DNA of 64,000 nucleotides, from NCBI GenBank assembly GCA_022799115.1, contig JAAWNT010000003.1, positions 56,513 through 120,512 of the forward strand, written 5' to 3'. Of the stretch, positions 8,959 through 18,603 are shown one piece after another. The notes beneath the pieces are model-generated. The model saw only the letters and a program-made list of their open reading frames with translations. It searched no databases and was not told where the DNA came from. A program made the position numbers and the translations under genes. Numbering within the stretch: the stretch's first letter is position 1; the number at the start of each line of letters is the position of its first letter. The stretch comes from Clostridiales bacterium. GTDB lineage: Bacteria > Bacillota > Clostridia > Oscillospirales > Acutalibacteraceae.

Positions 8959-10419
8959 ATGAATGATGATCTTAATCGGAACCAGCCGGAGAATCGTCCA
9001 TCCGGAGGACAGACCCCGCCAGCGTCCAGCGCCCCAGGGCCGGAAGGGGATTTATCCTCGTATGAACAAAAACGGCAGGAGAAGGTGCAGCAGTTCCAAC
9101 TGAATTTGCAGGACGACGATTTGGAACCTGTCCGTGAGGAGCCATTGCAAACGGTTCCGGCTGATATACCGCTGCAATCGGAACAAAGTTCCAATGACCT
9201 TGTAAGCCATAGCGGTCAGAAAACCGAAGAAATTCCCGCGATGCTGACTAAGGAAGAGAAAAAAGCCCGTCGTGAGGCGAAAAAAGCGGAAAAAAAGAGA
9301 AGGAAAAAGAAAGCGAAAAAGAACGGATGTCTCTTTAAAATTGTGTGGTTAATTATGATCGTATTGGTATCGGTGGTGCTGGCACAGTACATACTGGTGG
9401 GCGTCAACGATATGCTGGCGATTAACCGTCCCGAGAGTACGGTGACGGTTGATATACCCTCGGAATGCACCCTGGATGAAGTGGCCGACATTCTGGCGGA
9501 AAAGCATGTGGTGGACCGGCCTAACTTTTTCAAGCTATACGCCACGTTAACCCGCAGCGCTCAAAAACGGGCGTTCACCAAGGGTACCTTTGAAATGAAG
9601 ACAAATATGGATTACGAAGCCATCATTAACTTTATTCAAACCCGGAGCAACCGCAAAGATACGGTGGAAATCACCTTCTACGAGGGAGAAACCATTCAAC
9701 AGTTCGCTCAAAAGCTTGAGGAGAATAACGTCTGTAAGGCGGAGGCGTTCCTGGAAGCCTGCAATTCCGACGATTTTGACGATGATTATCCCTTCCTGAA
9801 GGAGATTACCAATAAAGACAAACGCTATTACAAGCTGGAAGGATATCTGTTCCCGGATACCTACGATTTCTATGAGGAGGAGCCGCCGGAGGATCCCATC
9901 AATCGTTTCCTCTCCAACTACAACCGCAAGGTGTATAAAAAGCAAAAGGTAAAAGGGTATGACGAGCCCATGAGCATTGAAGATCTGGCCCTGGAAAAAG
10001 GGATGACGACGCAAGAGCTGCTCACTTTGGCTTCCATGGTGCAGGCAGAGGCGGCCGACGAGGACGATATGAAGAAGGTGGCGGGCGTCTTTTTGAACCG
10101 TCTGGAATTTGGCCAACAATATGATATCTATACGTTGGATTCCGATCCCACTGTATTCTATCCCTATAAAAAGAGTACGGCGCCGAAGGGGTTTGTAAGC
10201 ACTTACAGCACTTATGATAACCAAGGCCTTCCCCCAGGTCCGATCTGCAATCCGGGCTTAAGCGCCATAAAGGCCGTTCTGAATCCGGATACGGAGAAAA
10301 ACCTGTATTTCTGTCATGGCGTGGATAAGAATGGGAACGTCAAGGCTTTGTACGCCAAGACCGCCTATCAGCACAAACAGAATCTTCGCGCGTTGGGGCT
10401 GGATGTGCCGGGAGAATAA
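8959..10419 (+). CDS. mltG: Endolytic transglycosylase MltG
   Basis: This 486-residue membrane enzyme cleaves nascent glycan strands and sets their length. About 120 charged, Pro- and Lys-rich cytoplasmic residues precede a single membrane helix (about 125-147, IVWLIMIVLVSVVLAQYI), followed by the external YceG domain with its LysM-like part (PSECTLDEVADILAEKHV). The catalytic Glu is in ASMVQAEAADEDDMKKVAGVFLNRL, at about residue 364, and the family end LPPGPICNPGLSAIKAVLNP is intact. The long acidic/basic N-terminal tail is usual for clostridial members. A terminator follows at 10441, then a U32 gene, as in the Bacillus yrrL-yrrO neighbourhood. Confidence 0.93.
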   Translation: MNDDLNRNQPENRPSGGQTPPASSAPGPEGDLSSYEQKRQEKVQQFQLNLQDDDLEPVREEPLQTVPADIPLQSEQSSNDLVSHSGQKTEEIPAMLTKEEKKARREAKKAEKKRRKKKAKKNGCLFKIVWLIMIVLVSVVLAQYILVGVNDMLAINRPESTVTVDIPSECTLDEVADILAEKHVVDRPNFFKLYATLTRSAQKRAFTKGTFEMKTNMDYEAIINFIQTRSNRKDTVEITFYEGETIQQFAQKLEENNVCKAEAFLEACNSDDFDDDYPFLKEITNKDKRYYKLEGYLFPDTYDFYEEEPPEDPINRFLSNYNRKVYKKQKVKGYDEPMSIEDLALEKGMTTQELLTLASMVQAEAADEDDMKKVAGVFLNRLEFGQQYDIYTLDSDPTVFYPYKKSTAPKGFVSTYSTYDNQGLPPGPICNPGLSAIKAVLNPDTEKNLYFCHGVDKNGNVKALYAKTAYQHKQNLRALGLDVPGE

Positions 10420-10440
10420 TCGGATTGGAACCGTTCGGAA

Positions 10441-10478
10441 AAGTTGCTCTGCAGATGATCTGACAGGGCAACTTTTTC
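10441..10478 (+). terminator. Terminator after mltG
   Basis: AGTTGC and GCAACT arms with an interrupted inner stem are followed by TTTTTCT, 22 bp after the mltG stop. Confidence 0.75.
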
Positions 10479-10730
10479 TGTTGAACGGATATTGAATAGA
10501 CATGGAGCGGTCCTCGACAGCGCCTGCAAAGCGGAAGGAGAGCAAACTGTTTTCAAAATGGTATGGAACCATGTGGGGATCAAGAAAAAGAAAGGACCGT
10601 AAGGGAGTAGAATAAAAAGCTGCGTATGACGATGCGGTATGGCCGCCGGTTTAGAAAGACAGAAGGGATTCTTTGCCTGAAACGGTGTTGAACCGTATCG
10701 TCCATTGTGAAAAGACAGGAGAGATGGTGC

Positions 10731-11972
10731 ATGATAAAACAAAATTTTCCCATAGAAGTGCTGGCCCCGGCGGGAGATCGGGAACGATTGGAGGCGGCTT
10801 TGGATTTTGGGGCCCACGCGGTTTATCTTGCGGGCAAAGAGTTTGGGATGAGAAGCTCCCCCGATAATTTTGACCCTCAGGCATTGCGGGAAGCGGTGGA
10901 GCTATCCCATGCAAAAGGGGTGAAGGTATATCTTACCTGCAATACGCTTCCCCGCAACGAGGAACTGCCCCGGCTTCCCTCGTTTCTGGCGGAAAGCGCT
11001 CAGGCCGGCGTAGACGCCTTTATTGTATCGGACTTGGGGACGCTTCGTATTGCAAAGAAGGCGGCGCCGCAGGTGGACGTTCATATTTCCACACAGGCCG
11101 GGGTGGTGAATTACGAGACTGCCCGGGCGTTTTGGGAACTGGGAGCGAAGCGGGTGGTGTTGGCCCGAGAACTGACCCTGGAGGAGATTGCGGAGATCCG
11201 GCGGAAAACCAATCCGGATTTAGAGCTGGAGGCGTTTGTACATGGGGCAATGTGCGTGTCCTTTTCCGGGCGCTGCCTGATCTCCAACTATCTCACGGGC
11301 CGCGACGCCAATCGGGGAGAATGCGCCCAACCATGCCGCTGGAAATATCGATTGGAAGAGGAAAAGAGGGAGGGGCAGTTTTTCCCCATTATGGAGGAAG
11401 GAAACGGCACTTATTTTTTCAATTCCCGGGATTTGTGTATGATTGAATATTTGCCTCAGATGATCGAGGCCGGCGTGACCAGTTTGAAAATTGAGGGACG
11501 GGCCAAATCAGCCTATTATGTAGCGGTGGTCACCAATGCTTACCGGCATGCCCTGGAGGATTATCTGGACCAGGGGAGCCAATGGACCCTGCGCCCGTGG
11601 ATCCGGGATGAAATGGACAAGATCAGTCATCGGGAATACCATACCGGATTTTATCTGGGGGATCAGCCGGGACAGGTGTATCACAATGGAGGGTATATTC
11701 GAGAATATGAAGTGGCGGCGGTTTGCGAAGGTTATGAAAATGGGGAGGCTAAGCTCTCTCAGCGCAACCGGTTTTTCCGCGGGGCTGAATTGGATGTGCT
11801 GGAACCGGGCGGCGTGCCCTATGTGATTCACGCGAATCACATGTACGATGAAGAGCATCAGCCCATAGAAAGCGCCCCGCACGCCACTCAGACCGTGTAT
11901 ATTTCCACCGATCGCCCCATTGCCAAGGGGGCTCTTCTGCGGTGCAAAAGAGAAAAGGGACAGGGGGAGTAA
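10731..11972 (+). CDS. trhP: U32 family protein, TrhP-type tRNA U34 hydroxylation enzyme
   Basis: A 413-residue protein of the U32 'peptidase' family. The U32 signature is present at about residues 166-184 (EAFVHGAMCVSFSGRCLIS), followed by the Cys-containing NRGECAQPCRWKY; these cysteines fit the iron-sulfur site proposed for the family. Size and neighbourhood (downstream of mltG, as Bacillus yrrO) favour TrhP, which uses prephenate to form 5-hydroxyuridine at the tRNA wobble position, over the longer 23S rRNA enzyme RlhA. A GTG at 10707 is in frame, but AGGAGAG 6 nt before the ATG at 10731 sets the start. U32 membership is certain; the substrate is inferred. Confidence 0.85.
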   Translation: MIKQNFPIEVLAPAGDRERLEAALDFGAHAVYLAGKEFGMRSSPDNFDPQALREAVELSHAKGVKVYLTCNTLPRNEELPRLPSFLAESAQAGVDAFIVSDLGTLRIAKKAAPQVDVHISTQAGVVNYETARAFWELGAKRVVLARELTLEEIAEIRRKTNPDLELEAFVHGAMCVSFSGRCLISNYLTGRDANRGECAQPCRWKYRLEEEKREGQFFPIMEEGNGTYFFNSRDLCMIEYLPQMIEAGVTSLKIEGRAKSAYYVAVVTNAYRHALEDYLDQGSQWTLRPWIRDEMDKISHREYHTGFYLGDQPGQVYHNGGYIREYEVAAVCEGYENGEAKLSQRNRFFRGAELDVLEPGGVPYVIHANHMYDEEHQPIESAPHATQTVYISTDRPIAKGALLRCKREKGQGE

Positions 11973-12398
11973 ACCCGCTTTCCTTGTGATAGAGATTCCC
12001 GGCAAGTGTATGCAGACCGTTGGAAATCTTGGCTTCGTTTTGAAGAGATTGATAAAGCAAGGCCCTGAACGAGAAAGCGTTCGGGGCCTTGCTATGAGTG
12101 CGAACCATTTTGTGGGCTTAACCCTTGGAGCGTAGGGAATACAGCGAAAAGACAAAAAAGTGAAGGAAGCGAATGCAGTTAATCCGCAGTGGATCAGACG
12201 TTCATAAAAGGAGAGATGAGTCCGTTGCCGAGTCTGTACGCGGAGATTCCGGATGTTTTGAAAAGCTGTTGAATTTTGAATGATTTGCTTTAAATGAGTA
12301 AAACTGTTTAGTATAGGAGTTTTCCGTTTGATCTTCTGGTTCCAAGAAAAGGCAAAGCAAGGAGGCTCCCAAATACTGCATAAGACGGTGAGAAGACA
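11973..12398. other. Intergenic region with a strong hairpin
   Basis: No gene is supported. The main feature is a long stem at 12057-12092 (GCAAGGCC... / ...GGCCTTGC, 15 pairs with one G-T, 6-nt loop). No T run follows on the plus strand, and only TTTATC follows on the minus strand, so it is either a poor terminator or a structured RNA. The remainder is AT-rich, with no clear promoter. Confidence 0.5.
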
Positions 12399-14015
12399 TT
12401 GACTAGGCTACAAAGACGTTCTCTTCTATTATTTACCATATTGATGGCGGGGATTATTGGATTGATGTGCCGCCTCTATTTTTTAATGATGGAATCCGGT
12501 TTACAGGAGGCGGCCGCCAAGCAGAGCTCCTATAAATTGGAGGTGGCCAGCCTAAGAGGCACAATCTATGACCGGAATATGACGGCGCTGACCGGGGTGG
12601 ATAAAAAAGCGATAGCCGCAGTCTCTCCCACTGTGGAGTCAGCCAATTATTTGGCTGAGGTTTTGCCGGAAGAAGAAAAGGAATCTGTGTTTACCATGTT
12701 GTCCGCCGGTAAACCGTTTTTGATGAAAACGCCCAATAACAGCTTGTGGTCCGCTGAGGGGATCAATACCTTTTGGGTGAGTCAACGCTATCAGGACAAA
12801 CAGATGCTTCCCCATGTTTTGGGATATCTGGACGGGAGCGGCGCGGGGATTTCTGGAATTGAAAAAGCGTTTGACGGATATCTGTCCCAAACCGGAGCTC
12901 AAATTTCGGTGAAATATCCAGTGGATGCTCTGAATCGGGTGCTGCCAGGAGAGCAAAGACGAATTTCTGATACCTCGGCGTTGGAAAAGAAGGGTGTGGT
13001 GCTCACCATTGACTCGGACATTCAGCGGATTGCGGAAATTGCCGCTAAGACCTATCTCAAACGGGGCGCCGTAATTGTGGCTGAGACTGGCAGCTGCGAT
13101 CTGAGAGCGGTAGCGAGTATGCCCAACTTTTCGCCTAACAATATCGCTGATGTGCTGGATCGGGAGGATTCTCCCATGCTTAACCGCGCCTTTTCCGCGT
13201 TTATGCTGGGGTCAATCTTCAAACTGGTTCCTGCCGCCGCCGCATTAGAACATGGTTATTCCGGTGAAGAGGTGTATCACTGTACCGGGGGAATTGAGGT
13301 AGGGGGAACCACCTTTCACTGCATCAACGGCCAGGCGCATGGAGAGGTGGATATGAATAAGGCCATTGCTTATTCCTGTAACTGTTATTTCATCCATCTG
13401 GCCCAGGAGGTGGGGCGTAAGGAATTGCTGGATCTGGCTAAGCAGCTCGGATTTGGAAAGGAACAAGAGATGGCGCCCGGTCTGGTATCGGCGTCCGGCA
13501 CGCTGCCCAGCCTTCGTGAGCTGACAAACCAGAGGGCGCTGGCTAATTTTTCTTTTGGACAGGGAACGTTGACCGCAACGCCGCTTCAAATTGTAGGACT
13601 TATCAACGCCGTTGTCACTGGAGGAAGCTATACCCAGCCTCGGCTGGTGGAAGGACTGGTGGATGAAAACGGGGACTTTGTGGAGGAGTATCCGAGAGCC
13701 CAACCGGAGAAATTATTGAGTTCTGTGACCACAGACAAACTGATGAACTATATGTATTCCTCCGTGGAATTTGGCACCAGCTCCAAAGGCAAGCCGGAGT
13801 ATGGGGGCGCGGGAGCCAAGACCGCCACGGCGGAAACCGGAATCAAGGTGGGAGATCAGGAACTGGATCAAGCGTGGTATGCAGGCTATTATCCTGCGAA
13901 TCAGCCCAAGTACATTATTGTAGTGCTGGCGGAGGATGGAGATGGCGGTGGAAAAAGCTGCGGACCTGTATTCAAACAGATTGCCGATATGCTTCATGAA
14001 AGAGGGATGGCATAG
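12399..14015 (+). CDS. Class B penicillin-binding protein (transpeptidase)
   Basis: A 538-residue transpeptidase with an N-terminal membrane anchor (LLLFTILMAGIIGLMCRLYFL). The dimerisation region contains LRGTIYDRNMTALTG, typical of FtsI/SpoVD proteins. Active-site motifs are GSIFK (SxxK) near residue 271, YSCN (SxN) near 324, and AKTATAE near 473 where most relatives have KTG, so the third motif is KTA. It lacks C-terminal PASTA repeats and is shorter than most FtsI/MrdA proteins. The start is a TTG with GGTGAG in front; the next in-frame ATG would remove part of the membrane anchor. A role in division, elongation or spore cortex cannot be separated by sequence alone. Confidence 0.87.
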   Translation: MTRLQRRSLLLFTILMAGIIGLMCRLYFLMMESGLQEAAAKQSSYKLEVASLRGTIYDRNMTALTGVDKKAIAAVSPTVESANYLAEVLPEEEKESVFTMLSAGKPFLMKTPNNSLWSAEGINTFWVSQRYQDKQMLPHVLGYLDGSGAGISGIEKAFDGYLSQTGAQISVKYPVDALNRVLPGEQRRISDTSALEKKGVVLTIDSDIQRIAEIAAKTYLKRGAVIVAETGSCDLRAVASMPNFSPNNIADVLDREDSPMLNRAFSAFMLGSIFKLVPAAAALEHGYSGEEVYHCTGGIEVGGTTFHCINGQAHGEVDMNKAIAYSCNCYFIHLAQEVGRKELLDLAKQLGFGKEQEMAPGLVSASGTLPSLRELTNQRALANFSFGQGTLTATPLQIVGLINAVVTGGSYTQPRLVEGLVDENGDFVEEYPRAQPEKLLSSVTTDKLMNYMYSSVEFGTSSKGKPEYGGAGAKTATAETGIKVGDQELDQAWYAGYYPANQPKYIIVVLAEDGDGGGKSCGPVFKQIADMLHERGMA

Positions 14016-14166
14016 ACAGGCGTTGATTTCATTGGGCCGCATATTGGAAGGTGTTTTAGAAGCGCGGATCCGGAGAATTCTCTCCCGCGGACTTTTTTTG
14101 ACTGCAATGAAATAGAACGGGAGCCCGAGAAGAAAAGGGTTTGTTATGAACAGGCGCGATCGGCAA

Positions 14167-14195
14167 TTGACAAGCGTTTCCTTTGGGATTATAAT
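14167..14195 (+). promoter_or_regulatory. Sigma-A promoter of the alaS leader
   Basis: TTGACA at 14167-14172, a 17-bp spacer and TATAAT at 14190-14195 are both perfect consensus elements. Transcription should begin near 14202, directly before the T-box leader. Confidence 0.9.
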
Positions 14196-14202
14196 AATAG
14201 CG

Positions 14203-14448
14203 TTCAATTATTTGATATTGGCATGGATGGGAAGAAAAAGACAGAACAGTTGTTGCAGAGAGAAAGCCATATGCTGAAAGGCTTTTACAAAAGGCTGTCT
14301 TTGGCCGCCCCGGAGCCCTGCGGCGAGGAGCCGTGGCGTATCCTCTGCGTTAAAGAGTTCGAGTGGCATCTGGAGCGTTCGGATGCAATTTGGGTGGTAC
14401 CACGGATTCCTCCGTCCCAGACGTCTGGGCGGTGGAATCTTTTTTTTT
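14203..14448 (+). promoter_or_regulatory. T-box riboswitch of alaS (tRNA-Ala sensor)
   Basis: The leader carries the T-box sequence TGGGTGGTACCACGG at 14391-14405, immediately followed by a terminator (GATTCC 14405-14410 with GGAATC 14434-14439, nine T's to 14448). Stem I is visible: AAAGACAG pairs with CTGTCTTT, the AGAGA bulge precedes the AAAGCC/GGCTTT apical stem, and the loop after CTGTCTTT reads GGCCGCC, offering GCC (Ala) as specifier. When uncharged tRNA-Ala binds, the antiterminator forms and alaS is expressed. An ORF reading through this region from 14223 is an artefact of the leader being open in that frame. Confidence 0.93.
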
Positions 14449-14480
14449 ACCCGGAATATAAAGTTAGGATGTGTGAAAAA

Positions 14481-17120
14481 ATGGAATGGACAGGACTGAA
14501 TCAATTGAGAGAAAAGTTTCTCTCTTTCTATGAATCAAAGGGACATCTTCGGCTGGACAGCTTCCCATTGATTCCCAAGGACGACAAAAGCCTGCTGTTA
14601 ATCAATTCCGGCATGGCGCCGATGAAAAAGTATTTCACCGGTGAGATTACTCCGCCGAGAAAGCGGGTTACAACCTGCCAGAAATGTATCCGTACCCCAG
14701 ACATCGAGCGGGTGGGAATTACCGCCCGCCACGGTACCTACTTTGAAATGCTGGGAAATTTCTCCTTTGGAGACTATTTTAAGCATGAAGCTACCGCCTG
14801 GGCTTGGGAATTTTGCACCCAGGTGCTGCAACTACCGATCGATAAGCTGTGGGTGACCATCTATCAGGATGACGACGAGGCCTTTGATATTTGGACCAAA
14901 GAGGTGGGCGTGGCCCCGGAACGCATTGTCCGCATGGGCAAGGAGGACAATTTTTGGGAGCATGGCTCCGGTCCTTGCGGCCCCTGTTCGGAGATCTATT
15001 TTGATCGCGGAGAAAAATATGGATGCGGGTCCCCGAACTGCGGCGTAGGCTGTGAATGCGACCGGTATGTGGAATTCTGGAATCTGGTGTTCACCCAATT
15101 TGAGAGTGACGGGGAAGGGAATTATACCCCTCTGGAACACCCCAACATCGATACTGGAATGGGATTGGAGCGTTTGGCCTGCATTATGCAGGGTGTGGAT
15201 AATCTGTTTTTGGTTGACACGGTGCAGAATATCATGAAGCATATTTGCCGGATTGCCGGAGTGCAATACGGCGATAGTGAAAAGACCGACGTTTCCCTGC
15301 GAGTGATTACAGACCACATTCGCAGCACTACCTTTATGATCGGGGACGGTGTGATGCCTTCCAACGAGGGGAGGGGCTATGTGCTGCGCCGCTTGCTTCG
15401 CCGCGCCGCACGACACGGCAGGCTGCTGGGGATTCACGAGCCTTTCTTGGCGCAGGTTTGCGACACGGTGATTGAGGAAAACAAAAATGCCTATCCGGAA
15501 CTTCTGGAAAAGAAGGACTTTATCAAGAAGCTAATCAGCGTGGAAGAAGAAAGCTTTGCAAAGACCATCGATCAGGGAATGCAGATGCTCAATAATCTGA
15601 TGGATTCCGCAGATGTGAACGTGCTGTCCGGTGAGGACGCCTTTCGTCTCAACGATACCTTTGGATTCCCGTTGGATTTGACCAAAGAGATCATCGCGGA
15701 ACGGGGCATGCGCGTGGACGAGGAGGAGTTCCAACGTTTGCTGCTGGAGCAGAGGGAACGGGCCCGAGCCGCCAGGAAGAACGCAGGCGCCGACGCGTGG
15801 CTTAGCGATCAAGCCAATTTGGACGGGGTGGAGCCCACTCAATTCTTAGGATATAGCCAATTGGAGACCACAGCCCAGGTAACCGCTATTGTGAAGGATG
15901 GTCAACGGGTGGACCAGGCGACCGCCGGCGACGAGGTACTGCTGATTTTGGACCAAACCACGTTCTATGCGGAGAGCGGCGGACAGGTGGGCGATATCGG
16001 CGCAGTGAGTTCGGACAATTCTATGGCGGATGTAATCAACACCACCAAAAACCATGCGGGGATTTATCTGCATCACGCGATAGTCAAAGCGGGAATGGTG
16101 TCCAGCGGAGATATGGTGACTGTGCAGGTGGACATGCTGCGCCGACGCAGCATTATGCGCAATCATACGGCGGCTCATCTGCTGCAAGCGGCCTTGCGCA
16201 AGGTACTGGGTACCCATGTGGAGCAGGCGGGCCAGCTGGTGGACGGCGAACGGGTGCGTTTTGACTTTACCCATTTTTCTGGGCTTACCGCTCAGGAATT
16301 GTCTGCGGTAGAGGCTTTGGTGAACGAGCAGATTCTTCGCAGCCTTCCGGTGGTCAGCCAGGAAATGCCCATTGACGAGGCCAAAAAGATGGGCGCCATG
16401 GCGTTGTTCGGTGAAAAATATGGAGACGTGGTTCGCGTAGTCAGTGTGGAGAATTTCTCCATTGAGCTGTGCGGAGGTACTCATATTGACAATACCGCCA
16501 AGCTGGGGCTGTTTAAGATTGTCTCGGAAAGCTCGGTTGCTTCCGGCGTTCGCCGCATAGAAGCCGTAACCGGGATTGGCGTGCTGCAACTGATTTCTCA
16601 GATTCAGGATACCCTCGCACAGGCGGCTGCCGCTTTGAAGGTGGGCAATCCCAGCGAACTGGTGCGCCGGTGCGCACAGGTAAGCGCCGAACTCAAGGAG
16701 AAGGACAGGATCGTTGAACAGCTAAACGCCAAGCTGGCGGCTTCGCAGGTGGACGGCCTGTTTGCCGGGGCGAAGCTGGTGAAGGGAGTGCGGGTAATCA
16801 CCGCGGCGTTTTCCTCCACTCCGCCGGACGCCTTACGCTCTATGTGCGATAAGGTGCGCGAGCAGGCGCCTAACTGTGTGGCGGTGTTCGCGGCAGTCAA
16901 TGGAGAGAAGATCACTTTTTCCGCCACAGTGGGTAAAAACGCTCAGGGGCGCGGAGCTCATGCGGGCAATGTGGTGCGTGCGGTGGCCAAGATTGCCGGC
17001 GGAAACGGCGGCGGAAAGCCGGATATGGCTATGGCAGGCGGTAAGGATCCCACCAAGGTGGACGAGGCGCTGGCGGCTGTGGAAGGCATCGTGCTGGATA
17101 TGGTAAAGGATGAGGAATAA
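14481..17120 (+). CDS. alaS: Alanyl-tRNA synthetase
   Basis: This 879-residue enzyme charges tRNA-Ala. The catalytic domain opens with EWTGLNQLREKFLSFYESKGH, and includes FTQFES and GMGLERL. The editing domain has the zinc ligands HTAAH at about 560 and CGGTH at about 663, which clear Ser and Gly mischarged on tRNA-Ala. The C-terminal C-Ala/DHHA1 part ends with GGNGGGKPDMAMAGGKDPTK. The frame runs upstream through the T-box, but homologues start at the ATG at 14481. All expected domains are intact and the length is normal. Regulation is by the T-box leader directly upstream. Confidence 0.96.
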   Translation: MEWTGLNQLREKFLSFYESKGHLRLDSFPLIPKDDKSLLLINSGMAPMKKYFTGEITPPRKRVTTCQKCIRTPDIERVGITARHGTYFEMLGNFSFGDYFKHEATAWAWEFCTQVLQLPIDKLWVTIYQDDDEAFDIWTKEVGVAPERIVRMGKEDNFWEHGSGPCGPCSEIYFDRGEKYGCGSPNCGVGCECDRYVEFWNLVFTQFESDGEGNYTPLEHPNIDTGMGLERLACIMQGVDNLFLVDTVQNIMKHICRIAGVQYGDSEKTDVSLRVITDHIRSTTFMIGDGVMPSNEGRGYVLRRLLRRAARHGRLLGIHEPFLAQVCDTVIEENKNAYPELLEKKDFIKKLISVEEESFAKTIDQGMQMLNNLMDSADVNVLSGEDAFRLNDTFGFPLDLTKEIIAERGMRVDEEEFQRLLLEQRERARAARKNAGADAWLSDQANLDGVEPTQFLGYSQLETTAQVTAIVKDGQRVDQATAGDEVLLILDQTTFYAESGGQVGDIGAVSSDNSMADVINTTKNHAGIYLHHAIVKAGMVSSGDMVTVQVDMLRRRSIMRNHTAAHLLQAALRKVLGTHVEQAGQLVDGERVRFDFTHFSGLTAQELSAVEALVNEQILRSLPVVSQEMPIDEAKKMGAMALFGEKYGDVVRVVSVENFSIELCGGTHIDNTAKLGLFKIVSESSVASGVRRIEAVTGIGVLQLISQIQDTLAQAAAALKVGNPSELVRRCAQVSAELKEKDRIVEQLNAKLAASQVDGLFAGAKLVKGVRVITAAFSSTPPDALRSMCDKVREQAPNCVAVFAAVNGEKITFSATVGKNAQGRGAHAGNVVRAVAKIAGGNGGGKPDMAMAGGKDPTKVDEALAAVEGIVLDMVKDEE

Positions 17121-17355
17121 TCCGGAAGAGGATTACCCTGCTGTCAATAAAATTCCGATGTGGTAAGGGCGCTGATTCTGGGATGGATACAACGGGTTTT
17201 ATCATAGGGCAACACCCCATATATAGTGTTCCAACAGTAGGGTGAGGCTCCCGGCAGGCAAAGGGATTATCAATGACAACTGCGCGTAATTTCCATCGGA
17301 CCTTTTTATGGATTATAAAATATTGTCACAGTAATTTTAGAAAGAGGTGTGAATT

Positions 17356-17694
17356 GTGGACTGTATTTTTTGTAAAATAGCGGCGGGCGAGATTCCCTCT
17401 AACAAGGTATATGAGGACGATCAAATAGTGGCTTTTTATGATTTGGATCCCCAGGCGCCGGTTCATGTTCTGTTGATACCCAAGGAGCATATCGCCTCGG
17501 CCAATGAGCTCAATGATCGAAACAGTGAGGTTGTAGGTCACATTTATCTGACTGCTGCAAGGATCGCAAAAGAATTGCATCTTGACAACGGCTATCGGAT
17601 CGTCAATAATTGTGGGGTGGACGGCGGTCAAACGGTGGGACATTTGCACTTTCATCTGCTGGGCGGACGTTCCATGAAGTGGCCTCCGGGCTGA
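17356..17694 (+). CDS. HIT family (HinT-like) nucleotide hydrolase
   Basis: A 112-residue purine nucleoside phosphoramidase-type protein. CIFCKIAAGEIPSNKVYED opens the fold and the histidine triad is HLHFHLLGG near residue 98-106. The first Cys pair (C3, C6), often with the later His, can bind zinc in this branch. The start is GTG with AGAGGTG in front; no ATG alternative keeps the CIFC motif. Family members hydrolyse AMP-NH2-type compounds, and their physiological role is vague. It stands alone between alaS and a phosphoribosyltransferase gene. Confidence 0.94.
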   Translation: MDCIFCKIAAGEIPSNKVYEDDQIVAFYDLDPQAPVHVLLIPKEHIASANELNDRNSEVVGHIYLTAARIAKELHLDNGYRIVNNCGVDGGQTVGHLHFHLLGGRSMKWPPG

Positions 17695-17864
17695 CCGTAA
17701 TCGTAAGACAAACCATTGACTGATTCTATGGATTTCAGGAAACTCTAATTATTTACGAGAGCAAAGGCGGCGTTTCCTCCTGGTTACGCCGTTTTCTCTC
17801 TATACATGAAGACGGGATAGAAGTATTTTGTCAAAAATCCATTTGATAAAGGTTGAGTGAAAAA

Positions 17865-18407
17865 ATGAGTGAAGTATATCAAATGACAGTGGCGGGATGC
17901 AAGCGGGAACTCCCCGTGTGCCCAGTGGACGACAAGCTGGATATCGCCGCTTTTATTATGTTCGGAGATGTGGAGCTTACCGAACGTTCCGCCGCAGAGC
18001 TGCTCGGCAAATGCCCGGAGCACGACGTGCTGATTACGGCGGAGGCCAAGGGAATTCCGCTGTGTTATGAAATGGCCCGTCAGGGTTGCCGGAAGTACGT
18101 GGTAGCGCGCAAGGGGATTAAGCTGTATATGCGCAATCCCATCCATGTGGAGGTGAAATCCATCACCACATCCAACGTGCAGACCCTATATCTTTCTGAA
18201 GAAGATTACCTTTCCCTCAAGGGCAAACGTGTGTTGATTGTGGATGATGTAATCAGCACGGGTGAATCTCTGTCAGCGCTGGAAAAATTGGTGCAGGAAG
18301 CGGGCGGCAATATCGTGGGATGCGCCAGCGTACTCGCTGAGGGAGATGCGGCGAAACGGGACGATATTATTTTTCTGGAGCCGCTGCCTTTGTTTTTCAA
18401 GGGCTAA
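17865..18407 (+). CDS. Type I phosphoribosyltransferase family protein
   Basis: A 180-residue cytoplasmic protein with the PRPP-binding motif VLIVDDVISTGES at about residues 124-136, and TAEAKGIPLCYEMAR resembling the adenine phosphoribosyltransferase substrate loop. The layout fits Apt-like or PurR/XprT-like proteins, but the N-terminus (MSEVYQMTVAGCKRELPVC) is not that of housekeeping Apt, so base specificity is not assigned. A TTG at 17853 is in frame but lies on top of the AAAGG site, so the ATG at 17865 is preferred. Confidence 0.87.
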   Translation: MSEVYQMTVAGCKRELPVCPVDDKLDIAAFIMFGDVELTERSAAELLGKCPEHDVLITAEAKGIPLCYEMARQGCRKYVVARKGIKLYMRNPIHVEVKSITTSNVQTLYLSEEDYLSLKGKRVLIVDDVISTGESLSALEKLVQEAGGNIVGCASVLAEGDAAKRDDIIFLEPLPLFFKG

Positions 18408-18603
18408 TCTGTTTTTGTAAAGAAGGATGAGTCGTTCCGTTGTAAATAGAGATGTTAGGTTTGGCTTTTAAAAGGAAGGACCATTCTTTTTAAAGGAAAA
18501 CACTGGATTCCTCATGATTCGCCGGAAATCCTTTTTGTATTCAGAATCGTCTGTTGGGCGGATGTTACGGCGCAATTGAACCCAAAAGATTGGAGAGAAT
18601 CAT

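Noticed and set aside
9547..10224. Minus-strand 225-codon ORF inside mltG
   Set aside because: Antisense to a clear mltG with full domain structure; no ribosome site.
14223..14480. N-terminal extension of AlaRS
   Set aside because: The frame is open, but the sequence is a T-box leader with terminator; homologues start at 14481.
15846..16589. Minus-strand 247-codon ORF inside alaS
   Set aside because: Antisense shadow of the AlaRS editing domain, rich in His and Gln as expected for such shadows.
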